From the NCBI RefSeq assembly GCF_031846525.1, contig NZ_JAVRHM010000007.1, positions 120,186 to 184,185 of the forward strand: DNA of 64,000 nucleotides, given 5' to 3'. A program made the position numbers and the translations under genes. The notes beneath the pieces were generated by a model that searched no databases, was not told the DNA's origin, and saw nothing but the letters and a program-made list of their open reading frames with translations. Shown here piece by piece: positions 46,089 through 54,975 of this stretch. The DNA is from Autumnicola patrickiae. GTDB lineage: Bacteria > Bacteroidota > Bacteroidia > Flavobacteriales > Flavobacteriaceae. Numbering within the stretch: the first letter of the stretch is position 1; the number at the start of each line of letters is the position of its first letter.

Positions 46089-46503
46089 TTAAATTATTAG
46101 AAACGTTTGTTAGTTCTGTATCGACAATAAATTTTTTGGTGAGAAATTTTCTCCCGATAAGAACCGGAAATCGCATTTCCTGACGCGAAGACAAAGAAAG
46201 GGAAATTTTAAAAATCTTATTAAAAAGTTTAATGTTGGATTGTACCTGATACCTCTTTTGTATAATCCCGTTACTACTGCGTACAAAGACAATGTCAAAA
46301 TCGTCGAAAATAATTTCCCTGCCATTGTACAAAGGGTGCTCTTCATCCAGAAAGGTACAATAAAGTTTATCGTCCTTTTCTTCAATATTTTCACAATGTA
46401 TGGACGAAGTATAAGCGCCCGTATCTATTTTTATCGCAATATCATATAACCTGAGGGCCGGGAAATCTGCTTTGTCAAACCTGCCTATCACTCTTTTCTC
46501 CAT
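46054..46503 (-). CDS. RimB/ATP-dependent zinc protease-like retropepsin-fold protein
   Basis: The start MEKRVIGRFDKADFPAL gives 149 residues; five more codons are possible upstream. The aspartic-protease motif IAIKIDTGAYTSSIHC (D-T-G-A) and the later FPVLIGRKFL strand place it in PF05618. In Pseudomonas the RimB member of this family removes glutamates added by RimK. It is first in the operon with rimK, which supports that pairing here. Confidence 0.9.
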   Translation of the reverse strand: MEKRVIGRFDKADFPALRLYDIAIKIDTGAYTSSIHCENIEEKDDKLYCTFLDEEHPLYNGREIIFDDFDIVFVRSSNGIIQKRYQVQSNIKLFNKIFKISLSLSSRQEMRFPVLIGRKFLTKKFIVDTELTNVSNNLNENEAKNSIQK

Positions 46504-46518
46504 ATTGCAAGATAACAA

Positions 46519-46910
46519 AATAGCCTGCGTTTCTTCTTAATGTATTCTGAAAATAGTCTGCTTTGGAAATTCTAAATTATATACTTTTTTTCGGGAGCAA
46601 ATTTTCTTCGGAAGAATTACTGGTTATAGTTACTTCAGATTTGCGGGATGAATTCCGGCTGGTATAGTTTGTGTTACAGATTAAGCGAAAGTTTTTTGAA
46701 TTGCGTGCGCTTTGAAGAGATATTAAAAGTTGTTCCGCCAGTTAAATGAAGTAGCCTCTAAAATTCTATTTTTGCGCTAATGATTTCAATTTTAACTTTA
46801 TCTTCACAAACTGCCTGATAAAGAAAAAATTTTAGAAGAAAAATTTTCCGTTTTCTTTTCTGGAGCCGGAAATTTTAGTAAAAAAGTACGATTTACACAA
46901 AATAATATAC
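46519..46910. other. Divergent intergenic region upstream of the GMC oxidoreductase genes
   Basis: About 390 bp with no gene. TATTTTTG at 46767-46774 fits the plus-strand -7 consensus but no -33 partner is seen, so promoter assignment is weak. Confidence 0.4.
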
Positions 46911-47456
46911 ATGAAGAGAAGAGATCTCATTAAAATCTTCGGAATATCTGCCGTAGGACTGGCAACAGTTCCTTTCTGGGTAGATTCCTGGACAGCAGAC
47001 GAACTACCCCAAGCAAATGTCGATATAGATGATGACCAGAAACTAATGCTTGCGGGAATGATAGAGACTATTATCCCGGCTACTGATACACCTGGCGCAA
47101 AAGAGCTTGAAGTAGATCGTTTTGTACTTGTAATGGTTAGTGACTGTTTTGATAAAGAAGTGCAAACAGAATTCGCAGGAGGTTTTGATGAGGTAAATAG
47201 AGCTAGTAAAGATCGTTTCGAAAAGGCTTTTTTAAACCTTTCAGATGCCGAAAAACATGAGGTTTTGAATAAGATGCTGGAGGCCGAAAAAGCATCAGAC
47301 AGAAAAATAAACTTCGTCCCTTTTGTTAAGGATCTAACCGTAGCAGGTTATACGAGTTCTAAATATGTTCTTGAAAATATAATGGATTACGAACAGGTAC
47401 CTTCAAGATGGGATGGAAGTTTTCCCGTTAATCAGGAAAAATATTACAACGCTTAA
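46911..47456 (+). CDS. Gluconate 2-dehydrogenase subunit 3 family protein (Tat-exported)
   Basis: A 181-residue protein with a twin-arginine signal (MKRRDLIKIFGISAVGLATV). The mature domain has LMLAGMIETIIPATDTPGAKEL and FVLVMVSDCF, typical of the small subunit of periplasmic GMC dehydrogenases. It probably escorts the FAD subunit through the Tat system, as that protein lacks its own signal. The FAD subunit starts 2 bases downstream. Confidence 0.92.
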   Translation: MKRRDLIKIFGISAVGLATVPFWVDSWTADELPQANVDIDDDQKLMLAGMIETIIPATDTPGAKELEVDRFVLVMVSDCFDKEVQTEFAGGFDEVNRASKDRFEKAFLNLSDAEKHEVLNKMLEAEKASDRKINFVPFVKDLTVAGYTSSKYVLENIMDYEQVPSRWDGSFPVNQEKYYNA

Positions 47457-47458
47457 CT

Positions 47459-49174
47459 ATGGCATATTTTAATATAAACGGAGTAGAAGAAAAAACCTAT
47501 GATGTAATTGTAATTGGCTCTGGCATTAGCGGGGGATGGGCGGCTAAGGAGTTAACCGAAAAAGGGCTGCGCACTTTGGTGCTGGATCGTGGTAAAGATG
47601 TTAAACATGTAATAGATTATCCTACAACCAGTTTACATCCATGGCAAATGGAGCATCGGGGGACAATTCCTCTTGAGGTAAAAAAGGCTAATCCTATTGC
47701 CAGCAAATGCTACGCTTTTAAAGAGGATGCCGCACACTTTTTTTCTAAAGATAATGAACATCCATATGTACAGGAAAAACCTTTTGACTGGATAAAGGGA
47801 TACCAGGTTGGAGGTAAATCTTTGCTGTGGGCAAGACAAGTGCAGCGCTGGAGTGATTTCGATTTTGAAGGGCCTGTAAGGGATGGTTTTGCAGTAGACT
47901 GGCCTATTCGCTATAAAGATCTGGCTCCGTGGTATAGCCATGTCGAAAAATTCTCAGGAATTTCCGGAAACAAAGATGGTCTTCCTGAATTACCTGATGG
48001 TGAGTTTTTAAAACCTTATGAATTGACAAAAGTAGAGAAGTACTTTAAAGAAAAGGTAGCTGAAAAATATGATGACCGGCATGTGATCGTGGCACGATGC
48101 GCGCATATTTCAGAACAAAAAGATATTCATAAACAGCAAGGACGGGTACAATGTCAAAACAGGGTGTTGTGCCAGAGAGGATGTCCTTATGGGGGCTATT
48201 TTAGTAGTAATTCCTCAACGATTCCGTGGGCAGAGAAAACAGGTAACCTTACTTTAAAGCCTGATTCTGTCGTGGAATCCCTGATTTATGATAAAGAAAA
48301 AGAAAAAGTTACTGGCGTACGGGTTATTGACGCCCATACTCAGGAAGTGACGGAATATTTTGCGAAAATAGTTTTTGTAAACGCGTCCGCTGTGAACACG
48401 AACCTGATTTTGCTGAACTCCAAATCACGTAGATTTCCAAATGGACTGGGAAATGACAACGGACTCATGGGCAAGTATTTTGCCTTTCATAATTATAGGG
48501 CCAGGGTAACTGCAGAGTATGATGGTTTTGCAGAGTTTACTACAGACGGGAAAAGACCTACCAGCGGATATATCCCTAGGTTCCGGAACATACATAAGCA
48601 GGAGACAGATTTCTTGAGAGGATATGCTGCGGGAGTAGATTCTTATCGTAGTGAATATACCAGTCAGGATGGATTAGGAGTTTCTTTAAAAGAAAATCTT
48701 GCCCAACCTAAATTGGGGCCATGGAGAATAGGAAGCCATATGATGGGAGAAACAATTCCGAAGGAGAGTAATTTGATAAGCCTGAATGACAGTAAAAAGG
48801 ATCAATGGGGAATTCCTCTGCTGAATTTTGATGTAGATTATGATGATAATGATGAAAAGATGATTCAGGATTATTTTGAACAAATTACTGAAATGTTTGA
48901 AAGCGCCGGATTTACGAATATCCAGACCAGTGATTCCAAACAGGCTCCGGGATTGGATATTCATGAAATGGGTGGTGTTCGTATGGGAAAAGATCCAAAA
49001 ACCTCTTTGTTGAATAAATGGAACCAGTTGCACGCCTGTAAAAATGTGTTTGTGACAGATGGTGCCTGTATGACTTCAACGGGAACCCAAAATCCATCTT
49101 TAACATATATGGCACTTACTGCCAGGGCGGTGGATTATGCAGTAAAAGAATTGAAGAACGGAAATATTTCATAA
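47459..49174 (+). CDS. GMC-family FAD oxidoreductase (large subunit)
   Basis: A 571-residue flavoprotein. The N-terminal FAD-binding fold is DVIVIGSGISGGWAAKELTEKG with VLDRG. GYQVGGKSLLWARQVQRWSDFDFEGP is a GMC signature, and CQRGCPYGGYFSSNSSTIPWA holds Cys residues. The C-terminus has DIHEMGGVRMGKDPKTSLLN and VFVTDGACMTSTGTQNPSLTYMALTARA with the His/Asn active site. It oxidises an alcohol or sugar in the periplasm; the substrate is unknown. No cytochrome subunit gene follows. Confidence 0.93.
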   Translation: MAYFNINGVEEKTYDVIVIGSGISGGWAAKELTEKGLRTLVLDRGKDVKHVIDYPTTSLHPWQMEHRGTIPLEVKKANPIASKCYAFKEDAAHFFSKDNEHPYVQEKPFDWIKGYQVGGKSLLWARQVQRWSDFDFEGPVRDGFAVDWPIRYKDLAPWYSHVEKFSGISGNKDGLPELPDGEFLKPYELTKVEKYFKEKVAEKYDDRHVIVARCAHISEQKDIHKQQGRVQCQNRVLCQRGCPYGGYFSSNSSTIPWAEKTGNLTLKPDSVVESLIYDKEKEKVTGVRVIDAHTQEVTEYFAKIVFVNASAVNTNLILLNSKSRRFPNGLGNDNGLMGKYFAFHNYRARVTAEYDGFAEFTTDGKRPTSGYIPRFRNIHKQETDFLRGYAAGVDSYRSEYTSQDGLGVSLKENLAQPKLGPWRIGSHMMGETIPKESNLISLNDSKKDQWGIPLLNFDVDYDDNDEKMIQDYFEQITEMFESAGFTNIQTSDSKQAPGLDIHEMGGVRMGKDPKTSLLNKWNQLHACKNVFVTDGACMTSTGTQNPSLTYMALTARAVDYAVKELKNGNIS

Positions 49175-49194
49175 ACTGAAATTTTCAGAAAAAG

Positions 49195-49233
49195 AAAAAA
49201 CCATCGGTAGCAGCTGCGAACCGATGGTTTTTC
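49195..49233. terminator. Terminator after the GMC oxidoreductase gene
   Basis: A 13-bp perfect stem, AAAAACCATCGGT / ACCGATGGTTTTT, with a T-run in the plus direction and an A-run on the other side, so it may work both ways. Confidence 0.78.
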
Positions 49234-49280
49234 TGGTTTAAATATTAGTCGGGACAACAGGATTAAAGCGCGATAAATTT

Positions 49281-49288
49281 TATCTTTG
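49281..49288 (+). promoter_or_regulatory. -7 element immediately before uvrC
   Basis: TATCTTTG fits TAnnTTTG but ends only two bases before the ATGATG start. Transcription from here would give a leaderless or near-leaderless mRNA, perhaps using the second ATG (49294). Confidence 0.35.
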
Positions 49289-49290
49289 AC

Positions 49291-51087
49291 ATGATGGAAA
49301 AGCCTGCATTGGAAGTACAACTGCAAACCCTGCCGGATAGCCCGGGGGTCTACCAATATTATGATAAAAACGGAAAAATATTATATGTAGGTAAGGCCAA
49401 AAACCTTAAAAAACGGGTTACTTCTTATTTTACCAAGCGCCACGACAGTCACAGGATTGGCGTAATGGTAAAGAAAATCAGGGAGATTAAGCATATCGTC
49501 GTAGCTTCTGAAACCGATGCGCTGCTGCTTGAAAATAACCTTATTAAAAAACATCAGCCGCGATTTAACGTGATGCTGAAGGATGATAAAACCTACCCCT
49601 GGATTTGTATTAAAAATGAACGTTTTCCAAGGGTCTTTCCAACCCGCAGGCTTATTAAGGATGGAAGCGAATATTACGGCCCCTTCACTAGTTTTAAGAC
49701 GGTAAATACACTTCTTGATCTTATAAAAGGATTGTATAAACTCAGGACCTGCAATTATGATTTAGCTGAAGATAAGATCGAAAATGGCAAATATAAGGTC
49801 TGCCTGGAATACCATCTTGGCAATTGCGAAGGTCCTTGCGAAGGAAAACAGGCAGAAGAGGAATATAATAGGAATATAGAAGCCATACGACAGATTGTAA
49901 AGGGAAATTTCAAAGATTCCCTTCAGCAGTTTCGGAATCAGATGAAATTGCATGCCGAAAATATGGAATTCGAAGATGCGCAGCGAATCAAAGAAAAAAT
50001 CCATGTACTGGAGAATTATCAGTCAAAATCTACAATCATAAATCCCAAGATTACAAATGTAGATGTGTTTTCTATTACCAGTGACGAGGGTTATGGGTAT
50101 GTAAACTTCCTTCAGATTTCTCATGGCGCCATTATTAGATCACACACTATTGAAATGAAGAAAAAGCTGGACGAAAGCGACCAGGAACTGCTGGAATTGG
50201 CAATTACGGAGATAAGGCAGCGCTTCAATTCAAATTCAAAAGAAATTTATCTTCCGTTTAATATCGAATTTGCTGAAGATGTAAAGGTTACGGTTCCGCA
50301 GTTGGGTGATAAGAAGAAGATTGTAGAGTTATCCCTCAGAAATGCCAAATATTACCGTCAGGAGCGCTTTAAACAAATGAAAATTGTAGATCCGGACCGG
50401 CATGTGAATCGCATAATGGCCCAGATGAAGGAAGATTTACGTTTAAATGAAGAACCGCGGCATATTGAGTGTTTTGACAACTCAAATATCCAGGGAACGA
50501 ACCCTGTAGCGGCCTGTGTGGTCTTTAAAAACGGAAAACCAAGTAAAAAAGACTATAGAAAGTTCAATATTAAGACGGTAGAAGGTCCAAATGACTTCGC
50601 TTCTATGGAAGAGGTGGTTTTTAGAAGGTATCGGCGATTATTAAATGAAGGAGAAGACCTGCCGCAGCTAATTATAGTCGATGGCGGAAAAGGGCAATTA
50701 TCGTCCGGGGTTAAAGCTTTGGAGACTTTAGGTCTACGCGGTAAAATTGCAATTATCGGCATTGCGAAACGATTGGAAGAGATTTTCTATCCAGATGATA
50801 CTATTCCGCTTTATCTGGACAAGAAAACGGAGAGTCTAAAGATTATTCAGCAGCTTAGAAACGAAGCGCATAGATTCGGAATTACTTTTCATCGTAACAA
50901 AAGGAGTAAAGTTGCGTTAAATACAGAGTTGGAATCCATTACCGGAATTGGAGAAAAAACGGTAGTTGAATTATTAAAACAATTCAGGTCTGTAAAAAGA
51001 ATAAAAGAAGCTTCGCTGGAAAATCTGAGTGAAGTAGTTGGAGCCTCAAAAGCACGTATTTTATATGAGCATTATCACAAGGAATAA
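49291..51087 (+). CDS. uvrC: Excinuclease ABC subunit C
   Basis: A 598-residue nucleotide excision repair nuclease. The GIY-YIG domain is clear (SPGVYQYYDKNGKILYVGKAKNLKKRV). The UvrB-binding UVR motif is FEDAQRIKEKIHVLENYQ. The RNase H-like nuclease has ECFDNSNIQGTNPVAACVVF and IIVDGGKGQLSSG. The C-terminal HhH pair is ELESITGIGEKTVVELLKQF. Start codons ATGATG leave two choices. The patatin gene begins immediately after the stop codon. Confidence 0.97.
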   Translation: MMEKPALEVQLQTLPDSPGVYQYYDKNGKILYVGKAKNLKKRVTSYFTKRHDSHRIGVMVKKIREIKHIVVASETDALLLENNLIKKHQPRFNVMLKDDKTYPWICIKNERFPRVFPTRRLIKDGSEYYGPFTSFKTVNTLLDLIKGLYKLRTCNYDLAEDKIENGKYKVCLEYHLGNCEGPCEGKQAEEEYNRNIEAIRQIVKGNFKDSLQQFRNQMKLHAENMEFEDAQRIKEKIHVLENYQSKSTIINPKITNVDVFSITSDEGYGYVNFLQISHGAIIRSHTIEMKKKLDESDQELLELAITEIRQRFNSNSKEIYLPFNIEFAEDVKVTVPQLGDKKKIVELSLRNAKYYRQERFKQMKIVDPDRHVNRIMAQMKEDLRLNEEPRHIECFDNSNIQGTNPVAACVVFKNGKPSKKDYRKFNIKTVEGPNDFASMEEVVFRRYRRLLNEGEDLPQLIIVDGGKGQLSSGVKALETLGLRGKIAIIGIAKRLEEIFYPDDTIPLYLDKKTESLKIIQQLRNEAHRFGITFHRNKRSKVALNTELESITGIGEKTVVELLKQFRSVKRIKEASLENLSEVVGASKARILYEHYHKE

Positions 51088-53307
51088 ATGAAAAATATAC
51101 TGGTCATTTTTTTGTGTTTGCTAAGTTTTACGGGATTATCCCAGCAAAAAGATGATCCTAAGGTTGGTCTTGTTTTAAGTGGTGGTGGTGCAAAAGGGTT
51201 GGCGCATATTGGTGCTTTAAAAATTATTGAAGAAGCCGGGGTGCGTATAGATTATATTGGAGGGAGTAGTATGGGCGCTATAATTGGTGGTTTATATGCT
51301 TCGGGGTATACTGCCAATGATCTTGATTCTATTTTTCATGAGACAAATTTTAATATTCTTATCCAGGATGACCTTCCGCGAAGCGCAAAAACTTTTTACG
51401 AAAAAGAGGACACTGAGAAATACGCTATAAGTCTTCCCTTTGAAAATTTTAGGCTGGGCCTGCCATCGGGACTTTCCAAGGGGCAGAATATATATAATCT
51501 TATGTCGCGTTTAACGATGCATGTTAGCGAAATACATGATTTTAATGAGCTTCCCATTCCGTTTTTTTGTACTGCTGCAGATATAGAAACTGGCGAAGAG
51601 GTTATTCTGGATAGTGGTTCTCTTGCCAAAGCAGTCTCGGCCAGTGGTGCTATTCCTTCTATTTTTAGTCCGGTGAAAATCGATGGCCGCTTACTTACAG
51701 ATGGCGGGGTGGCGAACAATTATCCAATAGAGGAATTAAAACGAAGAGGGGCAGAAATTATAATTGGAATAGACGTTCAGGATACTTTAATTGATAAGGA
51801 TCATCTTAGGAGTGTACTTGATATTTTAACACAGATAGGAAATTTCAGGACCATTAGCGAGATGAAGAAGAAGATTCCGCTCACAGATATTTACATAAAT
51901 CCTGATATTTCTAAATTTTCTGTGATTTCGTTCAGCGAGGGGGAGGCCATTATCGACTCCGGAAGGGTTGCAGCAATAGAAAAATATCAGCAGTTGGAGC
52001 AGCTTGCGGCAAGGCAGAAAGATTTTAAGAGAGAATTGAGAAAACAGGGGCAGGACAGTATCTATGTGACGGATCTAAAGATTGAAGGAAACAATACTTA
52101 CCCTCAGTCCTACATCTTGGGGAAACTGAAACTTGACCCTGAAGAAAAACTAACTTTTAATGATCTTAATGTTGGGGTTAATAACCTATCGGCTACCGGA
52201 AATTTTAATAAAATTAGTTATAACCTGGTTCCGGGTGAAGAAGGCGAGGAGTATACGCTAAATATGGATATTGAGGAGAGCGAGAATAAATCGTACCTCC
52301 GGCTGGCACTGCATTACGACGAACTTTATGAAAGCGGCGTGCTGCTGAACCTTACCCGTAAAAGTTCGCTATTTACCAATGATGTTGCGTCGCTGGATGT
52401 TGTGGTGGGTGATCAATTCCGGTATTATTTTGATTATTATATTGACAAAGGTTATTACTGGAGTTTTGGGGTGAAGTCGAGGTATAATAAATTTAATAAG
52501 GATATTTCGTTTGATTTTGCCAATCAGAACGGAAATCTGAGAAATCTTGGGGTGGAGAATATAGGTATAGAATACCGGGACATCACCAACCAGATTTACG
52601 TAGAAACACTTTTTCAGCAGGTTTTTTCTTTTGGGATGGGCGCCGAGCAGAAATATCTGGATATCACTTCTGAAGCTTTTCAGAACGATAATGGTGAGAC
52701 GGTTAACACTGTATTTGAAGATAACCATTACTACAGCGCCTTTGGATATTTGAAGCTTGACTCTTACGACAATAAATATTTTCCCAGCAAGGGTGTATAT
52801 TTTGATGGTGACTTTCATGTTTATTTATTTTCCTCAAACAATGATTTTGCCGAATTTTCTATTGCAAAAGGTAAAGTGGGCTATGCTGCCACACCTTTAG
52901 AAAAGTTCACCACCCGTATTTCTGCAGAAACCGGGTTTAAAATTGGAAATGATGATATAAATACATTGGATTTTTTCCTGGGGGGGTATGGTAATTATCC
53001 AATTAATAATATTACCCCATTTTATGGATATGATTTTATTAGCCTTTCGGGTGATAGCTATATAAAGGCACTACTGGAAGTGGATTATCATATTTTCAGG
53101 AAACACCATCTCATCGCAGGTGTAAACATTGCAAATGTGGAAAATAAATTATATTCCACCGGAAATTGGCTTTCGATGCCAGATTACACGGGGTATGCAC
53201 TTGGCTATGGTATAGAAACCTTTCTTGGTCCACTGGAAGTAAAATATACTTATTCCCCTGAAGTTAACAGGAGTCACTGGTTTTTTAGTTTAGGGTTTTG
53301 GTTCTGA
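51088..53307 (+). CDS. Patatin-like phospholipase with POTRA/BamA-like barrel (surface-exposed)
   Basis: A 739-residue protein. A signal peptide (MKNILVIFLCLLSFTGLSQ) precedes a patatin domain (about 28-310): LSGGGAKGLAHIGAL oxyanion hole, IGGSSMGAIIGGLYASG nucleophile Ser, and LLTDGGVANNYP catalytic Asp. A POTRA-like segment (IYVTDLKIEGNNTYPQSYILGKL) leads into a C-terminal outer-membrane barrel ending WFFSLGFWF. It is like PlpD-type secreted lipases of the type Vd pathway. It abuts uvrC, so it is probably co-transcribed, though functionally unrelated. Confidence 0.93.
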   Translation: MKNILVIFLCLLSFTGLSQQKDDPKVGLVLSGGGAKGLAHIGALKIIEEAGVRIDYIGGSSMGAIIGGLYASGYTANDLDSIFHETNFNILIQDDLPRSAKTFYEKEDTEKYAISLPFENFRLGLPSGLSKGQNIYNLMSRLTMHVSEIHDFNELPIPFFCTAADIETGEEVILDSGSLAKAVSASGAIPSIFSPVKIDGRLLTDGGVANNYPIEELKRRGAEIIIGIDVQDTLIDKDHLRSVLDILTQIGNFRTISEMKKKIPLTDIYINPDISKFSVISFSEGEAIIDSGRVAAIEKYQQLEQLAARQKDFKRELRKQGQDSIYVTDLKIEGNNTYPQSYILGKLKLDPEEKLTFNDLNVGVNNLSATGNFNKISYNLVPGEEGEEYTLNMDIEESENKSYLRLALHYDELYESGVLLNLTRKSSLFTNDVASLDVVVGDQFRYYFDYYIDKGYYWSFGVKSRYNKFNKDISFDFANQNGNLRNLGVENIGIEYRDITNQIYVETLFQQVFSFGMGAEQKYLDITSEAFQNDNGETVNTVFEDNHYYSAFGYLKLDSYDNKYFPSKGVYFDGDFHVYLFSSNNDFAEFSIAKGKVGYAATPLEKFTTRISAETGFKIGNDDINTLDFFLGGYGNYPINNITPFYGYDFISLSGDSYIKALLEVDYHIFRKHHLIAGVNIANVENKLYSTGNWLSMPDYTGYALGYGIETFLGPLEVKYTYSPEVNRSHWFFSLGFWF

Positions 53308-53314
53308 TTTTGAC

Positions 53315-53446
53315 CTATGAAAGAAAGAAACTGGCGGTGAGAAGAAGCCATACAATTATAGCAAAAATAATTTTTAGTGCCACTGATATGATATTCTTCA
53401 TACTTCTGGATTTTTCAGGTGCCTGAGATAAAATGATACTTTTCAT
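53315..53446 (-). CDS. Putative 43-residue membrane microprotein
   Basis: An ATG at 53444-53446 opens 43 codons to a TAG. A polar N-terminus (MKSIILSQAPEKSRSMKN) is followed by one clean hydrophobic helix (VALKIIFAIIVWLLLTASFF). It converges with the patatin gene, and the stop is about 8 bases from that gene's stop. I know no family. A chance frame is possible, but the charge-then-membrane layout is coherent. Confidence 0.4.
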   Translation of the reverse strand: MKSIILSQAPEKSRSMKNIISVALKIIFAIIVWLLLTASFFLS

Positions 53447-53736
53447 AAGTTGCTTTTTAATTTTAATTAAAATTAAAGTCAAATAGCAAGTTTCGTATAA
53501 TGAAAATATTAAACCTGATGCCTCTATTTTATGTTAGCGTTACGTAGACTTTAAATAATTGTAACAAAGTAAAATTTTAGTATAACTATCTTATTTACAG
53601 TATTTCCAGAGGAGTTTCTTTTTAATCCTTCTTTAAGAGAATTTTTAATTAAAATGGTCGATATTTATAAAAATGATACTTTCAAAAAATGGTTCATTTA
53701 AAGTAGTAGATTTTTTCTTAATCGTCAATATTAATT
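53447..53736. other. Intergenic region upstream of hmgA
   Basis: About 290 bp, AT-rich. No consensus promoter, RNA or repeat was recognised. Confidence 0.4.
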
Positions 53737-54903
53737 ATGCCTTTCTATCATCAACTTGGGAAAATACCTCATAAAAGACATACGGTTTTTAAAAAGCCCG
53801 ATGGCAGCCTATACTACGAACAGTTATTTGGAACGATAGGCTTTGACGGGATGTACACCAATTCATATCATGAACACAGGCCTACACAGGTAAAGGAAAT
53901 GAAAGCGGGGTATAGTGTCAAACCTAAAATAGCCATAGAAAATAATCTAAAATCTTACAGGTTCAAAGGTTTTAAGGTGGTGCCTGCCCCAGATTACCTG
54001 GAAAGCAGAAGAATTATTTTAACCAATAGCGATGTAAACATAGCGCTTGCTTCTCCCCAAGCTTCAACAAAAGATTATTTTTACAAAAATTCAGATGCAG
54101 ATGAGTTGCTCTTTATCCATAAAGGGGGTGGGAAACTTAGAACCCATCTGGGGAATCTTGATTTTAAATACGGAGACTACTTATTAATTCCCAGGGGAAC
54201 AATTTATAAGCTGGATTTTGATGATGAGAATAATCGTTTGTTTATTGTAGAATCCCGTCGGCCTATTTATACTCCAAAAAGATATAGGAATTGGTTTGGG
54301 CAATTGCTGGAACATTCCCCGTTTTGTGAAAGGGATTTACGTAGGCCTTACGAATTAGAGACAAATAATGAAGAAGGGAATTTTCTAATCAAAATAAAAA
54401 AACAGGGAGAGATTTTTGATGCTGTTTACGCGACCCATCCTTTTGATGTCGTAGGCTACGACGGCTATAACTATCCTTATGCTTTTTCAATTCATGATTT
54501 TGAGCCGATAACCGGAAGAATTCACCAGCCACCACCGGTTCACCAGACTTTTGAGACTGATGCTTTTGTGGTTTGCAGTTTTTGTCCGCGTAAATATGAT
54601 TATCATCCGGAAAGTATTCCGGCTCCTTACAGTCATAGCAATATAGACAGTGATGAGGTTCTGTATTATGTGGATGGCGATTTTATGAGTAGAAATGATA
54701 TTGAAGCAGGACATATATCACTTCATCCTGCCGGAATCCCGCATGGTCCACACCCCGGGGCCGTAGAACGTAGTATAGGTCAGGTGGAAACTGAAGAATT
54801 AGCGGTTATGGTAGATACTTTTAAACCTCTGATGATTACTGAAGAAGCTATGGAGATAGCTGATGAGACCTATTATAAATCATGGTTAGAAGAAAACCAT
54901 TAG
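53737..54903 (+). CDS. hmgA: Homogentisate 1,2-dioxygenase
   Basis: A 388-residue ring-cleaving dioxygenase that opens homogentisate to maleylacetoacetate in tyrosine/phenylalanine breakdown. MPFYHQLGKIPHKRHTVF, the cupin strands HKGGGKLRTHLGNLDFKYGDYLLIPRGT and the iron-site region HPAGIPHGPHPGAVERSIG are visible. It is shorter than the 430-460 residues of the proteobacterial/eukaryotic enzyme, as common in Bacteroidota. It is followed by the 4-hydroxyphenylpyruvate dioxygenase gene, the preceding step of the pathway. Confidence 0.94.
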   Translation: MPFYHQLGKIPHKRHTVFKKPDGSLYYEQLFGTIGFDGMYTNSYHEHRPTQVKEMKAGYSVKPKIAIENNLKSYRFKGFKVVPAPDYLESRRIILTNSDVNIALASPQASTKDYFYKNSDADELLFIHKGGGKLRTHLGNLDFKYGDYLLIPRGTIYKLDFDDENNRLFIVESRRPIYTPKRYRNWFGQLLEHSPFCERDLRRPYELETNNEEGNFLIKIKKQGEIFDAVYATHPFDVVGYDGYNYPYAFSIHDFEPITGRIHQPPPVHQTFETDAFVVCSFCPRKYDYHPESIPAPYSHSNIDSDEVLYYVDGDFMSRNDIEAGHISLHPAGIPHGPHPGAVERSIGQVETEELAVMVDTFKPLMITEEAMEIADETYYKSWLEENH

Positions 54904-54975
54904 AATTAGGAATAGCAAAAAACTTACTATATGTCTTAGGGTTTTTAAAAAGTAAGGATCAATAAAAAATAAAAA

